A stretch of 64,000 nucleotides of DNA from Sphingopyxis sp. (lineage in GTDB: Bacteria; Pseudomonadota; Alphaproteobacteria; Sphingomonadales; Sphingomonadaceae). The notes under the pieces are model-generated. The model worked only from the letters and a program-made list of their open reading frames with translations, had not been told where the DNA came from and did no database searches. A program made the translations under genes and the position numbers. Below, piece by piece: positions 28,109-38,200 of this stretch. The stretch lies in contig JAIXHQ010000004.1 of assembly GCA_030145715.1 (NCBI GenBank), forward strand, positions 1 to 64,000. The letters are read 5' to 3'. Positions within the stretch are counted from its first letter, which is position 1, and every line of letters begins with the position of its first letter.

Positions 28109-30397
28109 ATGGCCGGCATTCGCGACACTGTGGGAAAAAGCAAATCGCGCCTGCCGCACGTCAGCCGCCGCCAGATGCTGGTCGGCGCCACGGCGGCGGG
28201 TGGCCTGGCCATCGCATGGAGCCTGTGGCCGCGCGACTATCAGCCCAATCTGACCACCGCGCCCGACGAGCATATTTTCAACGCTTTTCTCAAGATCGGC
28301 GATGACGGGCACATCAGCGCGATCGTCCCCCAATGCGAAATGGGTCAGGGCGTCACGACGCTGTTGCCACAGATCATGGCCGACGAACTGGGCGCCGACT
28401 GGCGGACGATCGCGGTCGAAACGGCGCCGATCAACCCGCTTTACACCAACACGCTGCTGATCGACGAAGACAGCGCCGTCTTTACCCCCCGGCCCGCCGT
28501 TCCCGATTTCGTCGCCGACGTGCGAAGCTGGATACGCCGCGAATGGGCGGTCCGTCACGCGGTGATGCTGACCGCCAATAGTTCGTCCGTGCGCATGTTC
28601 GAAGCACCGTGCCGCGCCGCCGCGGCGCAGGCGCGCGCGCTGTTGATGATGGCGGCGGCGGCGCGCTGGGACGCCGATTGGGAAACATGCGACACACAGG
28701 ATGGGTTCGTCGTCCACGGCAGGAAAAAACTGCGGTTCGGAGAGGTGGCGGCCGCCGCCGCGCTGCTCGAACCGCCCGCAGAACCCGGCTATCGCGCCAG
28801 CAGTTCCGACCCGCTTTATGGCAAGGAACTGACGCGGCTCGACCTGCCGGCCAAGGTCGACGGGTCCGCCAATTATGCCGGCGACATCCGCCTGCCCGAC
28901 ATGGTGTTTGCCGCCATCCGTCAGGGTCCCGTCGGCGCGACGCGGCTGAAAAGCATCGACCGCAAGCGCGGCCTGGCGTCGCCCGGCCTGTTGCACGTCG
29001 TCACCCACGAACGCTGGGTCGCGGCGGTCGCGCGCAACTGGTGGGCGGCGAACCGCGCGCTCGATCGGTTCGCCCCGGTCTTTGAAACGGCCGGAACGCC
29101 GGTTTCGTCGGACGGCATCGATGCGGCGCTGAAGGCGGCGTTGAAAGCCGACGGGTTCCGCATCGCAAGCGAAGGCAATGTCGTCGAAGCCATGGCCGGC
29201 CGCAAAAGGATTTCCGCCGAATATGCCGTCGCGCCCGCCGTCCATGCGGCGATTGAAACGCGCACCGCGACCGCCACGCCCGACGGCTCCCGGCTGCGCC
29301 TGTGGGTCGCGACACAGGCCCCCGCCCAGTGCCGCGATGCCGTCGCGCAGGCGACCGGTCTGGCGCCGCGCGACGTCATATTGTTCCCGATGATGGCGGG
29401 CGGTTCGTTCGATGCCTGTCTGGACCATAGTGTCGCGGTGCAGGCGGCGATCATCGCCCTTCAGATCAAGCGCCCGGTGCAACTGGCCTGGTCGCGGGCA
29501 GAGGAAATCATGCGCCTGCCGCCCCGCGCACCGGCGCGCGCGAAATTGACCGCGACGCTGAACGCCGCCGGCGGGATCGACGCACTGGTCACGCGCATTG
29601 CGGTGCCGCCGACCAATCATGAAGTGCGCGAACGGCTGTTCGCCAACCTGCCCGCCGACGTCGCGCAGCGCGCCGCCGTGGGCAGCGCCGACGCCGCCGC
29701 GGTCGAAGGCGCGGCGAACGGCTATGCCATTCCGCACGGCGCGGTCGATCATTGCCCTGCCGACATCGGCCTGCCGACCGGGCGCTGGCGCGGCAATGCC
29801 GACAGCTACACCGCCTTTTTCACCGAATCCTTCGTCGATGAAATGGCGGCGCGGGCGGGGACCGATGCCTTGTCCTATCGCATGGCGATGCTGGACGGCG
29901 CGCCGCTGCTCGCGCGCTGTCTGCTGACCGCGACCAGCCTGGGTGGTTGGGAAGGCGGGCTGTCGGGAGCCGCGCAGGGGCTGGCCTGTCATTCCATGCG
30001 CGGCAGCCATATCGCGCTGATGGCGACCGCGCGGCAAAGCGAACGCGGGTTGCAGGTCGAACAATTCGTCGCCGTCGTCGATGCGGGGCGCGTGGTCAAT
30101 CCGGCGATCGCGCGGCAACAGATCGAGGGCGGGCTGGTTTTCGGACTGGCCGCCGCCGTCGGCGCGACCACCGATTATCAGGGCGGCATCGCGACCGCGC
30201 GCAAGCTGGGCCAGTTGGGGCTGCCCATCCTGTCGCAGATCCCCCAGATCACCATCGAAATCATCGACAGCGATCGCGACCCCGGCGGGCTGGGCGAAAT
30301 CGCGGTGCCGGTCGTCGCGCCCGCCATCGCCAACGCCATGTTCGCGGCGACCGGCCGCCGCATCCGCCGCCTGCCCCTGTCGGCGCATCCGCTGTGA
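28109..30397 (+). CDS. Tat-exported molybdopterin-binding hydroxylase subunit (IorB-like)
   Basis: A 762-residue xanthine-dehydrogenase-family large subunit, like the beta chain of isoquinoline 1-oxidoreductase and related aldehyde/heterocycle dehydrogenases. It carries a twin-arginine signal (SRRQMLVGATAAGG, from about residue 19), so it is probably exported folded with its cofactor. PQCEMGQGVTT and the C-terminal GGLGEIAVPVVAPAIANA (with the catalytic glutamate) are cofactor-region marks. Such subunits normally pair with a ~150-residue [2Fe-2S] protein, but none is encoded nearby. The neighbours are a CoA-binding protein and hemH, and the stop overlaps the hemH start (GTGA). Confidence 0.88.
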   Translation: MAGIRDTVGKSKSRLPHVSRRQMLVGATAAGGLAIAWSLWPRDYQPNLTTAPDEHIFNAFLKIGDDGHISAIVPQCEMGQGVTTLLPQIMADELGADWRTIAVETAPINPLYTNTLLIDEDSAVFTPRPAVPDFVADVRSWIRREWAVRHAVMLTANSSSVRMFEAPCRAAAAQARALLMMAAAARWDADWETCDTQDGFVVHGRKKLRFGEVAAAAALLEPPAEPGYRASSSDPLYGKELTRLDLPAKVDGSANYAGDIRLPDMVFAAIRQGPVGATRLKSIDRKRGLASPGLLHVVTHERWVAAVARNWWAANRALDRFAPVFETAGTPVSSDGIDAALKAALKADGFRIASEGNVVEAMAGRKRISAEYAVAPAVHAAIETRTATATPDGSRLRLWVATQAPAQCRDAVAQATGLAPRDVILFPMMAGGSFDACLDHSVAVQAAIIALQIKRPVQLAWSRAEEIMRLPPRAPARAKLTATLNAAGGIDALVTRIAVPPTNHEVRERLFANLPADVAQRAAVGSADAAAVEGAANGYAIPHGAVDHCPADIGLPTGRWRGNADSYTAFFTESFVDEMAARAGTDALSYRMAMLDGAPLLARCLLTATSLGGWEGGLSGAAQGLACHSMRGSHIALMATARQSERGLQVEQFVAVVDAGRVVNPAIARQQIEGGLVFGLAAAVGATTDYQGGIATARKLGQLGLPILSQIPQITIEIIDSDRDPGGLGEIAVPVVAPAIANAMFAATGRRIRRLPLSAHPL

Positions 30398-31365
30398 CCG
30401 GCGTGTCGCGAATCGGCGTGCTGCTCGTCAACCTGGGCACCCCCGACGCGCCCGATGCGCCGTCGGTCCGTAAATATCTGGCGGAATTTCTGTCGGACCG
30501 GCGCGTCGTCGAAATCCCGCCGATCCTGTGGCAGCCGATCCTGCGCGGGGTCATCCTGACCGTCCGTCCGAAAAAATCGGCCCACGCCTATCAACAGGTG
30601 TGGACCGACGAGGGATCGCCGCTCGCCGCCATCACGCGCGCGCAAAGCGCGGCGTTGCAGGCCGCGATGGGCGACACGGTGCATGTCGCCCATGCGATGC
30701 GATATGGTCGGCCGGCGATCGGCCCGGCGATCGACGCGCTGGTCGCGGCCGGATGCGACCGCATGTTGGTCGCGCCGCTTTATCCCCAATATTGCGCCGC
30801 GACGACCGCAACCGTCGTCGATGCGGTGGGCGCGCATCTGATGACGCTGCGCCGCCAGCCGACGGTGCGGTTCCTGCCGCCCTATCATGACGACGCGGCC
30901 TATCTGGGTGCGATAAGGGCGTCGGTCGAATCGGGCCTTGCCGCACTGGATTTCGTGCCCGATGTCCTGCTTGCCAGCTTTCACGGTATGCCGGAACGGA
31001 CGCGCGCGCTCGGCGATCCCTATCATGATCAGTGCCAGACGACCGCGCGCCTGTTGTCGCAGACGATGGACCGCCCGGTCGATGTCGCGTTCCAGTCGCG
31101 GTTCGGCCGCGCCAAATGGATCGAGCCCGCAACCGACAAACGGCTGGAACAATTGGGCAAGGAGGGCCGCAGCGTCGCGATTTTCGCCCCCGGATTTTCC
31201 GCCGACTGCCTCGAAACGCTCGAAGAACTGGCGATACGCGGCAGCGAGCAATTTGCCGAGGCGGGCGGACGACAGTTCGCCTATCTCCCCTGCCTGAACG
31301 CCGGGCCGGTCGGCATGGCGATGCTGGAAACGCTGGTCCGCCGCGAACTGTCGGGATGGCTGTAA
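30394..31365 (+). CDS. hemH: ferrochelatase
   Basis: A 323-residue enzyme that inserts ferrous iron into protoporphyrin IX, the last step of heme synthesis. VLLVNLGTPDAP opens the protein; the metal-site histidine lies in SFHGMPERT, and FQSRFGRAKWIEPATD and APGFSADCLETLEE follow in the expected order. The start is GTG at 30394, overlapping the previous stop by four bases (GTGA); GTG at 30403 is an in-frame alternative. No C-terminal cysteine cluster for an Fe-S centre is obvious. Length matches E. coli HemH (320). Confidence 0.94.
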   Translation: MTGVSRIGVLLVNLGTPDAPDAPSVRKYLAEFLSDRRVVEIPPILWQPILRGVILTVRPKKSAHAYQQVWTDEGSPLAAITRAQSAALQAAMGDTVHVAHAMRYGRPAIGPAIDALVAAGCDRMLVAPLYPQYCAATTATVVDAVGAHLMTLRRQPTVRFLPPYHDDAAYLGAIRASVESGLAALDFVPDVLLASFHGMPERTRALGDPYHDQCQTTARLLSQTMDRPVDVAFQSRFGRAKWIEPATDKRLEQLGKEGRSVAIFAPGFSADCLETLEELAIRGSEQFAEAGGRQFAYLPCLNAGPVGMAMLETLVRRELSGWL

Positions 31366-31460
31366 CCGCCGCGCTGATTACCAACTCTTTAGGACAATAG
31401 GCTAAACCGATCCGGCACGGCGCGGGACCGGCCCGTCCGGCGCGGATTTGGAGAGACGCC

Positions 31461-33014
31461 ATGACCCAGCTCGAATCGGCAGCCCTGACGCTTGCCGCGG
31501 TCACGCTGGCCTTTCTAGGCGTCGCCTTTGCGATATGGTGGAAACGGCGCCCCCGCGCGCTTCCCGCCGCGCCGCGACCGCCGCGCCCCGCCCGGACGCC
31601 GGGCGAGAGCCGACTGCCAAAGCTGCCGCGCAAGGAACGGCATGTGCCGGACGATGTGCAGATCGACCCGGCCCGTCTGGCGCGGATCAGCCGCAAGACC
31701 CCGGCCGACGCGCCGGACGCCATCGAATATGAAATGGCGGCGGAGCCCGCGATCGATGCCATAGCGGCCGAGCCGAGCGAGCCGGCCGAGCAAGCCCCTC
31801 CGGCCGACGAGAATGTCGGCGGGCACAGCGCCGAACAGGTGGCGGTGCGCCTCGTTCCGCAAATCCCGCCGCGCGATGCCATTTCAACCGCCAGTTGGCT
31901 GGGCGGTCGCCCCCGCCTGTCCGCCGGGATGGAGTGGCCGACAATCGCGGATCAGCCCGCAGATTTCCTGGCCCAGATCGATTGCACCGACCTGCCCCGC
32001 GACCTGTGGGGCGGATTGGGGCCGCGCGACGGCGCGCTCGCCTTTTTCATTCACCGGCACCGGCTGGAGATGCGCGTCCTTCATCTCCGCGACCCCGCAA
32101 TGCCCGTCGCGCCGCCGTTCGTGCTCAACGATCCCGACGGGTGGTTCGGTGCACAGGACGGCCTTGGCACCGGCGAACTCGCATCCTTTGCCGTGCGCGC
32201 CTTTCCCGAATGGCCGGTCGATCTGTTGGCCGTCGCCCCCGGCGATCCCGATCCGCGCGACGAGGGTGATCCGGCGGAACCGGGCCGGGCCCTCTTCGAT
32301 CGCGGCTATGACATCGCCGACCCGGCGTTCCATCCCTTTGACTGGGGCAGCATGACCGCCATGGCCTCGCTGCTTGAAATGCGGCTGGACCGATTGATCG
32401 CGGAAGCGGCACCACCCGCGGGCGCGGATGCCGAGGATGTCGGCGAAATGGAGCGGCGCGCCGCCATCAACCGCGAAGCCCGCATCCGCGCCGAAGAGAT
32501 TATCGCGATCATCCACGACAGCGCCGCCCGTGACCCTTTTTCGGCCGGTGACGCGACGGCGGTGATGGCGGCGCTGCACGCGATCCGCTGGGCCCGGGCG
32601 ATCCGCGTCGTCGATCCGAACACCGGCGCCGAACGGCTGGAAACGATCACCCTGCCGCTGACGACCCACCGCGCCGACGCCAATCTGTGGGTCCATGACT
32701 ATCAGACGATATTGTTCGACCGGGCCAAGCACGCCTGGTGCGTCAATCCCGACAGCCTGTCGGCGCCCACCCGCGCCCTTTACGAACCCTGGTGGCGCGC
32801 GCTGGCGGCGCGGGAAATGGCGGCGATGGGTCACGACCCCTTCCGCCACCTTCCCGATTATGACGAAGACCGCGACGCCGTGTTGCTGGAACTGCCGACA
32901 AGCGGGTTGATGAGCCGCGCCTTTGGCGACGGCGACAATCTGGTGGTGACGATCGACCGGGCAGACCTTGCGATCGGCGATTTTTCAAAGCTGCGTGTCC
33001 AGATAACCAGCTAA
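31461..33014 (+). CDS. membrane-anchored DUF1963 protein
   Basis: A 517-residue protein with one N-terminal membrane helix (about residues 8-28, followed by WKRRPR), a Pro/Arg/Ala-rich linker to ~130, and a soluble DUF1963 (YwqG-like) domain: SWLGGRPRLSAGMEWP..FLAQIDCTDLP, later LFFI-type FFIHR, and C-terminal HDPFRHLPDYDEDRDAVLLEL. Family function is unknown. It is longer than typical DUF1963 proteins (250-350) because of the anchor, linker and an inserted helical section (about 300-360). GGAGAG lies before the ATG. It is on the hemH strand, 95 bases downstream. Confidence 0.8.
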   Translation: MTQLESAALTLAAVTLAFLGVAFAIWWKRRPRALPAAPRPPRPARTPGESRLPKLPRKERHVPDDVQIDPARLARISRKTPADAPDAIEYEMAAEPAIDAIAAEPSEPAEQAPPADENVGGHSAEQVAVRLVPQIPPRDAISTASWLGGRPRLSAGMEWPTIADQPADFLAQIDCTDLPRDLWGGLGPRDGALAFFIHRHRLEMRVLHLRDPAMPVAPPFVLNDPDGWFGAQDGLGTGELASFAVRAFPEWPVDLLAVAPGDPDPRDEGDPAEPGRALFDRGYDIADPAFHPFDWGSMTAMASLLEMRLDRLIAEAAPPAGADAEDVGEMERRAAINREARIRAEEIIAIIHDSAARDPFSAGDATAVMAALHAIRWARAIRVVDPNTGAERLETITLPLTTHRADANLWVHDYQTILFDRAKHAWCVNPDSLSAPTRALYEPWWRALAAREMAAMGHDPFRHLPDYDEDRDAVLLELPTSGLMSRAFGDGDNLVVTIDRADLAIGDFSKLRVQITS

Positions 33015-33120
33015 GCCCCCGCTTCACCGAATAGCTTTGCGATTGACGCTGCGGGAACTTGCGGCGGCCTTCCGCGCGGCCTAGTCATGGTTCGATAACC
33101 CCGTGGGAGAAGCTGTAATT

Positions 33121-33843
33121 ATGGCACGAATCGCAATCGTTACCGGCGGCAGCCGCGGCATTGGAGAGGCGATCAGCCTCAAGCTGAAGGAACAGGGTGT
33201 GACCGTCGTCGCCAACTATGGCGGCAATGACGAAAAGGCGCGCGAATTCACCGACCGCACGGGGATAGCGGCGCGCAAATGGGATGTCGGCGACCATCAG
33301 GCCTGCATCGATCATTGCGCGGCGATCGCCGCCGAATTTGGACCGATCGACATCGTCGTCAACAATGCCGGCATCACCCGCGACGGGACGCTCGCGCGGA
33401 TGAGCTATGACGATTGGGACGATGTGATGCGCGTCAATCTGGGCGGCTGTTTCAACATGGCCAAGGCGACGTTCGGCGGCATGGTCGAACGCGGCTGGGG
33501 CCGCATCGTCAACATCGGGTCGATCAACGGCCAGGCCGGCCAATATGGCCAGGTCAATTATGCCGCCGCCAAATCGGGCATCCACGGCTTTACCAAGGCG
33601 CTGGCACAGGAAGGCGCGAAAAAGGGCGTCACGGTGAACGCAATCGCGCCGGGTTATATCGACACCGACATGGTCGCCGCCGTGCCCGCCCCGGTGCTGG
33701 AAAAGATCGTCGCGAAAATCCCCGTTGGACGATTGGGACAGGCCGACGAAATCGCGCGCGGCGTGGCGTTCCTGTGCAGCGAGGATGCCGGGTTCGTGAC
33801 GGGATCGACGATGAGCATCAACGGCGGACAGCATATGTACTGA
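33121..33843 (+). CDS. phbB: acetoacetyl-CoA reductase (short-chain dehydrogenase)
   Basis: A 240-residue classical SDR. The cofactor loop is TGGSRGIGEAI (8-18), NNAG is at 81-84, and the catalytic S134, Y147 and K151 are in place (GSINGQAGQYGQVNYAAAKSG split around them). The C-terminus SINGGQHMY and length 240 are typical of PhaB/PhbB, which reduces acetoacetyl-CoA to (R)-3-hydroxybutyryl-CoA with NADPH for polyhydroxyalkanoate. FabG is the alternative. GGGAGAAG precedes the ATG at 33121. No PHA synthase or thiolase is in the window. Confidence 0.88.
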   Translation: MARIAIVTGGSRGIGEAISLKLKEQGVTVVANYGGNDEKAREFTDRTGIAARKWDVGDHQACIDHCAAIAAEFGPIDIVVNNAGITRDGTLARMSYDDWDDVMRVNLGGCFNMAKATFGGMVERGWGRIVNIGSINGQAGQYGQVNYAAAKSGIHGFTKALAQEGAKKGVTVNAIAPGYIDTDMVAAVPAPVLEKIVAKIPVGRLGQADEIARGVAFLCSEDAGFVTGSTMSINGGQHMY

Positions 33844-34083
33844 CGGGCCAAGGGCGCCAGCGAAGGCGTTCGCGACGCGAACGGCGAGCTGGCAACCGGT
33901 AGCGAAGCCACGGCCCGGCTCGGCCAGCGGGGCGGCGATCCCAAACATCGCTGCCCCGTCTGACGACAGGTGGCGGCTTTGCCGTCGCCGATAGCGGCAA
34001 TGGGGGACAGCCAGGCGCCCGCCATGACCCGCCATGGCTCATGGGCATCTCGACTTCGCACGATGCGAACGGCAAGAAGGGGC

Positions 34084-34326
34084 ATGGCCGACCCCGTCCC
34101 CCTGCACCCACCCGTCAAACGCTCGGTGACGATTGCCGGTCATCCGACCTCGATCAGCCTCGAACCGATGTTCTGGGACGCGCTCGAAGCCGAAGCGACG
34201 CGGCGCGCGCTGCCGGTCAACGCGCTCGTCGCGCGGATCGATGTCGAGCGGATGGAGGCCGACGATCCGCCGAACCTGACCTCGGCAATCCGGCAATGGC
34301 TGTGGAAGACCCGGCCCGCCGATTAG
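34084..34326 (+). CDS. ribbon-helix-helix protein
   Basis: An 80-residue protein with a ribbon-helix-helix DNA-binding domain of the alphaproteobacterial RHH_4 type: KRSVTIAGHPTSISLEPMFW (strand and first helix, about 12-31), then ALEAEATRRALPVNALVARID and a C-terminal LTSAIRQWLW. Such small proteins dimerise and bind DNA as regulators, sometimes as antitoxins; no toxin gene is adjacent. AGAAGGGG before the ATG at 34084 selects this start over upstream in-frame ATGs. The 240-base gap before it, after phbB, has short palindromes (for instance 33867-33883) but no gene. Confidence 0.82.
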   Translation: MADPVPLHPPVKRSVTIAGHPTSISLEPMFWDALEAEATRRALPVNALVARIDVERMEADDPPNLTSAIRQWLWKTRPAD

Positions 34327-34328
34327 AG

Positions 34329-34389
34329 TGATTTCGAGTGAAATGGAACATTTCGCGGCTCGGAAATCACGGACAAACAAGAACCTAGA
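34329..34389. repeat. 61-nt stem-loop repeat, copy 1
   Basis: Begins TGATTTCGAGTGAAATGGAA and ends near AACAAGAACCTAGA. It matches 43617-43677 at 56 of 61 positions. Its left part folds as GTGATTTC/GAAATCAC with an inner GAAATG/CATTTC pair, so it is a nested hairpin. It lies between the convergent RHH gene and the ATP-grasp gene and overlaps the last codons of the latter (stop 34385). Confidence 0.8.
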
Positions 34390-35242
34390 TGGCGGCGTAA
34401 ACCGCGTGGCCGAACGCCGCGCCCCGGTCGGGCGCGTGGTGCAGGAACAGCGACGGTTCGATCAGTTCCAGTTCCATGATGTGCAGCACCCCCGCCGCAT
34501 CGCCGACCATGTCAACGCGCGCATAGACGGGCGGCGCCGGTGCGGCGGCCAGTGCGGCGGCGGCCAGCGCCCGTGCTTCGGCACTTGCGTCCCAGTCGCT
34601 TTCCCGCCCGCCGAACTGTTCCTGCACGCGAAAGTCGCCCGACGCCGGGCGCTTGACGATTGCATGACTGAAAATGCCGCCGAAAAAGAACAGCGAATAT
34701 TCGCCCTCTGCCAATATCCCGGGCATCAGCGGCTGGACCAGGCGGCGCTGGCCAAGTGCGTCGGCGGGGATCGCATCGCCCGCCGCGATCCGGTGGGTGC
34801 CGTCCGCGCCGCCCGAGATCGCTGGCTTCACCACCACCTCGTCCGCGCCGAGCCGCGCCCGCGCGTCGGCCAGCGCGGCATCGTCGAGCGCCGCGACCTC
34901 GACCGTCGGCACCACCGCGACATGCTGTGCCGCAAGTTCGGCAAGATAGGCCTTGTCGCTGTTCCAGCGCAGCACCGCGACCGGGTTCGCGACCGGCAGC
35001 GCCGCCGCCTCCATCCGGTCGAGCAGGGCATACCAGCCCGCGACATCGCGCTGATAGCCCCAGGCGAACAGCGGCAGCACCAGGTCAAAGCCCGACAGGT
35101 CGCCCGCATCGCTCCACATCCGCTGTTCGACGATCAGCCCGGCGGCGGTCAGCGCCGCCGCCTTGCGCGCAAAGGCGGGCTGCCATTTTTCATAATAGTC
35201 GGGCGCGGGGACGAGGATCGCGACGCGGGGCTGGAACGGCAT
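34385..35242 (-). CDS. ATP-grasp-like protein, unknown ligase
   Basis: A 285-residue protein with ATP-grasp features like RimK/glutathione synthetase: an N-terminal pre-grasp domain (VAILVPAPDYY), DEVVVKPAISGGADG (134-147) with the ATP-binding K139, an LVQPLMPGILAEGEYSLFFF strand, and YARVDMVGDAAG..HIMELELIEPSL (240-264) supplying metal ligands. The likely reaction is carboxylate-amine ligation with acyl-phosphate formation; the substrate is unknown. ATG at 35242 overlaps the glutamate dehydrogenase stop by one base (TAATG), so translation is coupled, hinting at a glutamate-related substrate (inference). Its 3' end runs into the 61-nt repeat. Confidence 0.75.
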   Translation of the reverse strand: MPFQPRVAILVPAPDYYEKWQPAFARKAAALTAAGLIVEQRMWSDAGDLSGFDLVLPLFAWGYQRDVAGWYALLDRMEAAALPVANPVAVLRWNSDKAYLAELAAQHVAVVPTVEVAALDDAALADARARLGADEVVVKPAISGGADGTHRIAAGDAIPADALGQRRLVQPLMPGILAEGEYSLFFFGGIFSHAIVKRPASGDFRVQEQFGGRESDWDASAEARALAAAALAAAPAPPVYARVDMVGDAAGVLHIMELELIEPSLFLHHAPDRGAAFGHAVYAAI

Positions 35243-38200
35243 TACCGCCCCAGCAACCCGCGCGCCTGTCCAGCGATATGCGACAGCATCGCGCCGTTCG
35301 GGTTCGGGATCATCCGGGCGCGATCGACCGTTGCGCGGAACTGTTCGACCCTCGGGCCATGATCGGCCAGCCATTTGGCCACCGCCGCGTCAAGATCGCC
35401 CTTGGGCAATCCCGCGAGGAAGGTCAGGCGCATCTGTTGAAAATCGCGCGCGAGGCTGTTCACCAGCAACCGTTCCCACGGATCGGCGGGGCTCATATGC
35501 GCCGCCAGCGTCTGCGCCCAATCCAGCCCCAATGCTTCGCCCAGCTTGGTAAAGGCGCTGGTCACCGCGACCTCGTCGTCACCGCGCCGTTCGGCCAGGT
35601 CGACGATGCCGATCGCGCCGTCGGTCTTGAACAATTGCACCACCGACGCGGTCAGCGCCGCGGGCGCGCCCGCATCCAGCAATTGCTGTGACAGCATGTC
35701 CCACTGGCGCTTGACCGACGGGCTGAGCAGGCCGTCGACGCTGGCGCTGAGGCGGTCGACGCCGGGTTCGAGCCGCGCCACCACCGGCCCCGGCTGCGAC
35801 AGTTTCTGCGTGACGCGCAGCAGGTCGGCCATTTGCGACGTCATCGCCGACGCGGCCTGAGAGAATAGCGACAGGCGGATACTCTCGTCGATACTGGCAT
35901 CGTCCAGCGCGTCCCAGATCGTCGGCATGTCGAGCAGCCGTTCGACCGCGACAAAGGCCGCGGCAACGTCGCCCAGCGCGCATCCTTCCTCTTCGACCAG
36001 TTCGAACGGATGGACGATGCCCATGCGATTGACGATGCGGTTCGCGATCTTGGTCGCGATGATTTCGCGGCGAAGCTGGTGATCGGCGATCGCCTGCGCG
36101 AAATCGCGCTGCATTTCGTCCGGAAAGGCGGCGGCCAGGTCGCTGGCCAGCGCCGGATCGTCCGGCAGGTCGCTATGTTCGATCGCATCCTGCAACGCGA
36201 GCTTGGCCGTCGACAGCAGCACCGCGAGTTCGGGGCGCGTCAGCCCGCGCCCTTCGGCGGCGCGGCGCAGCAGTTCGTCGTTCGCCGCCAGCCCTTCGAC
36301 CTTGCGGTCGAGCCGGCCCGATGCCTCGAACGTTTCCATGATCCGCACCAGCGACGGCACCGCCGCCGGTCCGCCCTTTTCGGCGATCGACAGCGCCAGC
36401 GCCTGAAGCCGGTTATCCTCCAGCACCAGTTCCGAAACATTGTGGGTCATGCGGACGAGCAGCGCGTCGCGGCCTTCCTGCGACAGGCGACCCTCGGCCA
36501 TTTCGCGATTGAGCGCGATCTTGATATTCACTTCATTGTCCGAACAATCGACGCCCGCGCTATTGTCGATAAAGTCGGTGTTGATCCGCCCGCCCTTCAT
36601 CGAAAAGGCGATGCGCGCAGCCTGGGTGGTGCCCAGATTGGCCCCCTCGCCCACCGCCTTGACGCGCAGATCCTCTGCATCGACGCGCAGCGCATCGTTC
36701 GCGGGATCGCCGACCTCGGCATTATTTTGCGCCGCCGCCTTTACATAGGTGCCGATGCCGCCGAACCACAACAGATCGGCCGGCGCCTTCAATATGGCAG
36801 AGATCAGCGAGCCGGGATCGATTTCGGCGACCGACAGGCCCAGCATCGCCTGAACCTCTGCGCTCAGCGGGATCGTCTTTTGGCTGCGCGGGAAAATGCC
36901 GCCGCCCTTTGAAATCAGCTTGGCATTGTAATCGGCCCACGACGAACGCGGCAGGTTGAACATGCGTTCGCGTTCCTTCCAGCTTTTCGCCGGATCGGGA
37001 TCGGGGTCGAGGAAGATGTGGCGATGGTCGAACGCGGCCGTGAGCTGGATCGCCTTGGACAGCAGCATCCCGTTGCCGAACACATCGCCCGACATGTCGC
37101 CGCAACCGACGACGCGGATCCGGTCGGTCTGCACATCGACGCCCATTTCGGCAAAATGGCGCTGAACCGACAGCCATGCGCCCTTGGCGGTGATGCCCAT
37201 CGCCTTGTGGTCATACCCTTTCGACCCGCCACTCGCAAAGGCGTCGCCAAGCCAGAAATCGCGTTCCATCGCCAGCGCGTTGGCAACGTCGGAAAAGGTC
37301 GCCGTGCCCTTGTCCGCCGCGACGACGAAATAGGGGTCGTCATCGTCGCGGATCACCACGCCCTTGGGGTGAACGACCTTGCCGCCGACCAGATTGTCGG
37401 TGATCGACAGCAGCGACCGGATGAAGATGCGATAGCATTCGGTGCCCTCGGCAAACCATGCGTCGCGATCGAGCGACACGTCGGGCAGCGCCTTGGGATA
37501 GAATCCGCCCTTGGCGCCGGTCGGCACGATGACGGCGTTCTTGACCCGCTGCGCCTTCATCAGGCCAAGGATTTCGGTGCGGAAATCGTCGCGGCGATCG
37601 GACCAGCGCAGCCCGCCGCGAGCGACCGGACCGGCGCGCAGGTGGATGCCCTCGACGCGTGGCGAATAAACCCACACCTCGCGCCAGGGGAGCGGTTTGG
37701 GCAGGCCGGGAATCTGGGCGCTGTCGATCTTGAACGCCAGCGCCTCGTCCGCCGCGGGGGCAAAGGCGTTGGTGCGCAGCGTCGCGCCGATCACGGCATG
37801 GAAAAGGCGCAGGATACGGTCTTCGTCGATCGACTTGATGTCGGCAAAGCCCGCCATGATGTCCGATTCGAGCGTCTCGGCCTTTGCCGCATCGCGCGCC
37901 TTGGGATCGTGAAGCGCGCGGAAACGTTCGATCAGCGCGGCGGTCAGCCGGGGCGCGTGGCGCAGCGCGCTGACCACCGTGTCCATGCCATAGGCCGATC
38001 CGCCCTGGCGCAGATAGCGGAACCAGGCGCGCAGCCACACGATCGCGCGCGGGTCGGTCTGGTTGGTGAGCACCAGTTCGTTGAAGGCGTCATTTTCGGC
38101 CCGCCCATCCAGGACCGCCGCGATCGCGCCTTCCAGCGTTTCGGCATAGGGCAGCAGCGCGAGTTCATCGACGTTGGCGGGCAGGCGCAGGGTGAAATCG

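Noticed and set aside
28097..30388. 763-codon reading frame on the minus strand
   Set aside because: It is the exact antisense of the molybdenum hydroxylase gene. It is open because of the GC-biased third positions, and its Arg/Gln/His-rich product has no domain.
33867..33883. CGTTCGCG-A-CGCGAACG palindrome after phbB
   Set aside because: Too short a loop and no T-tract; could be a chance palindrome in GC-rich DNA. The 240-base gap shows no gene.
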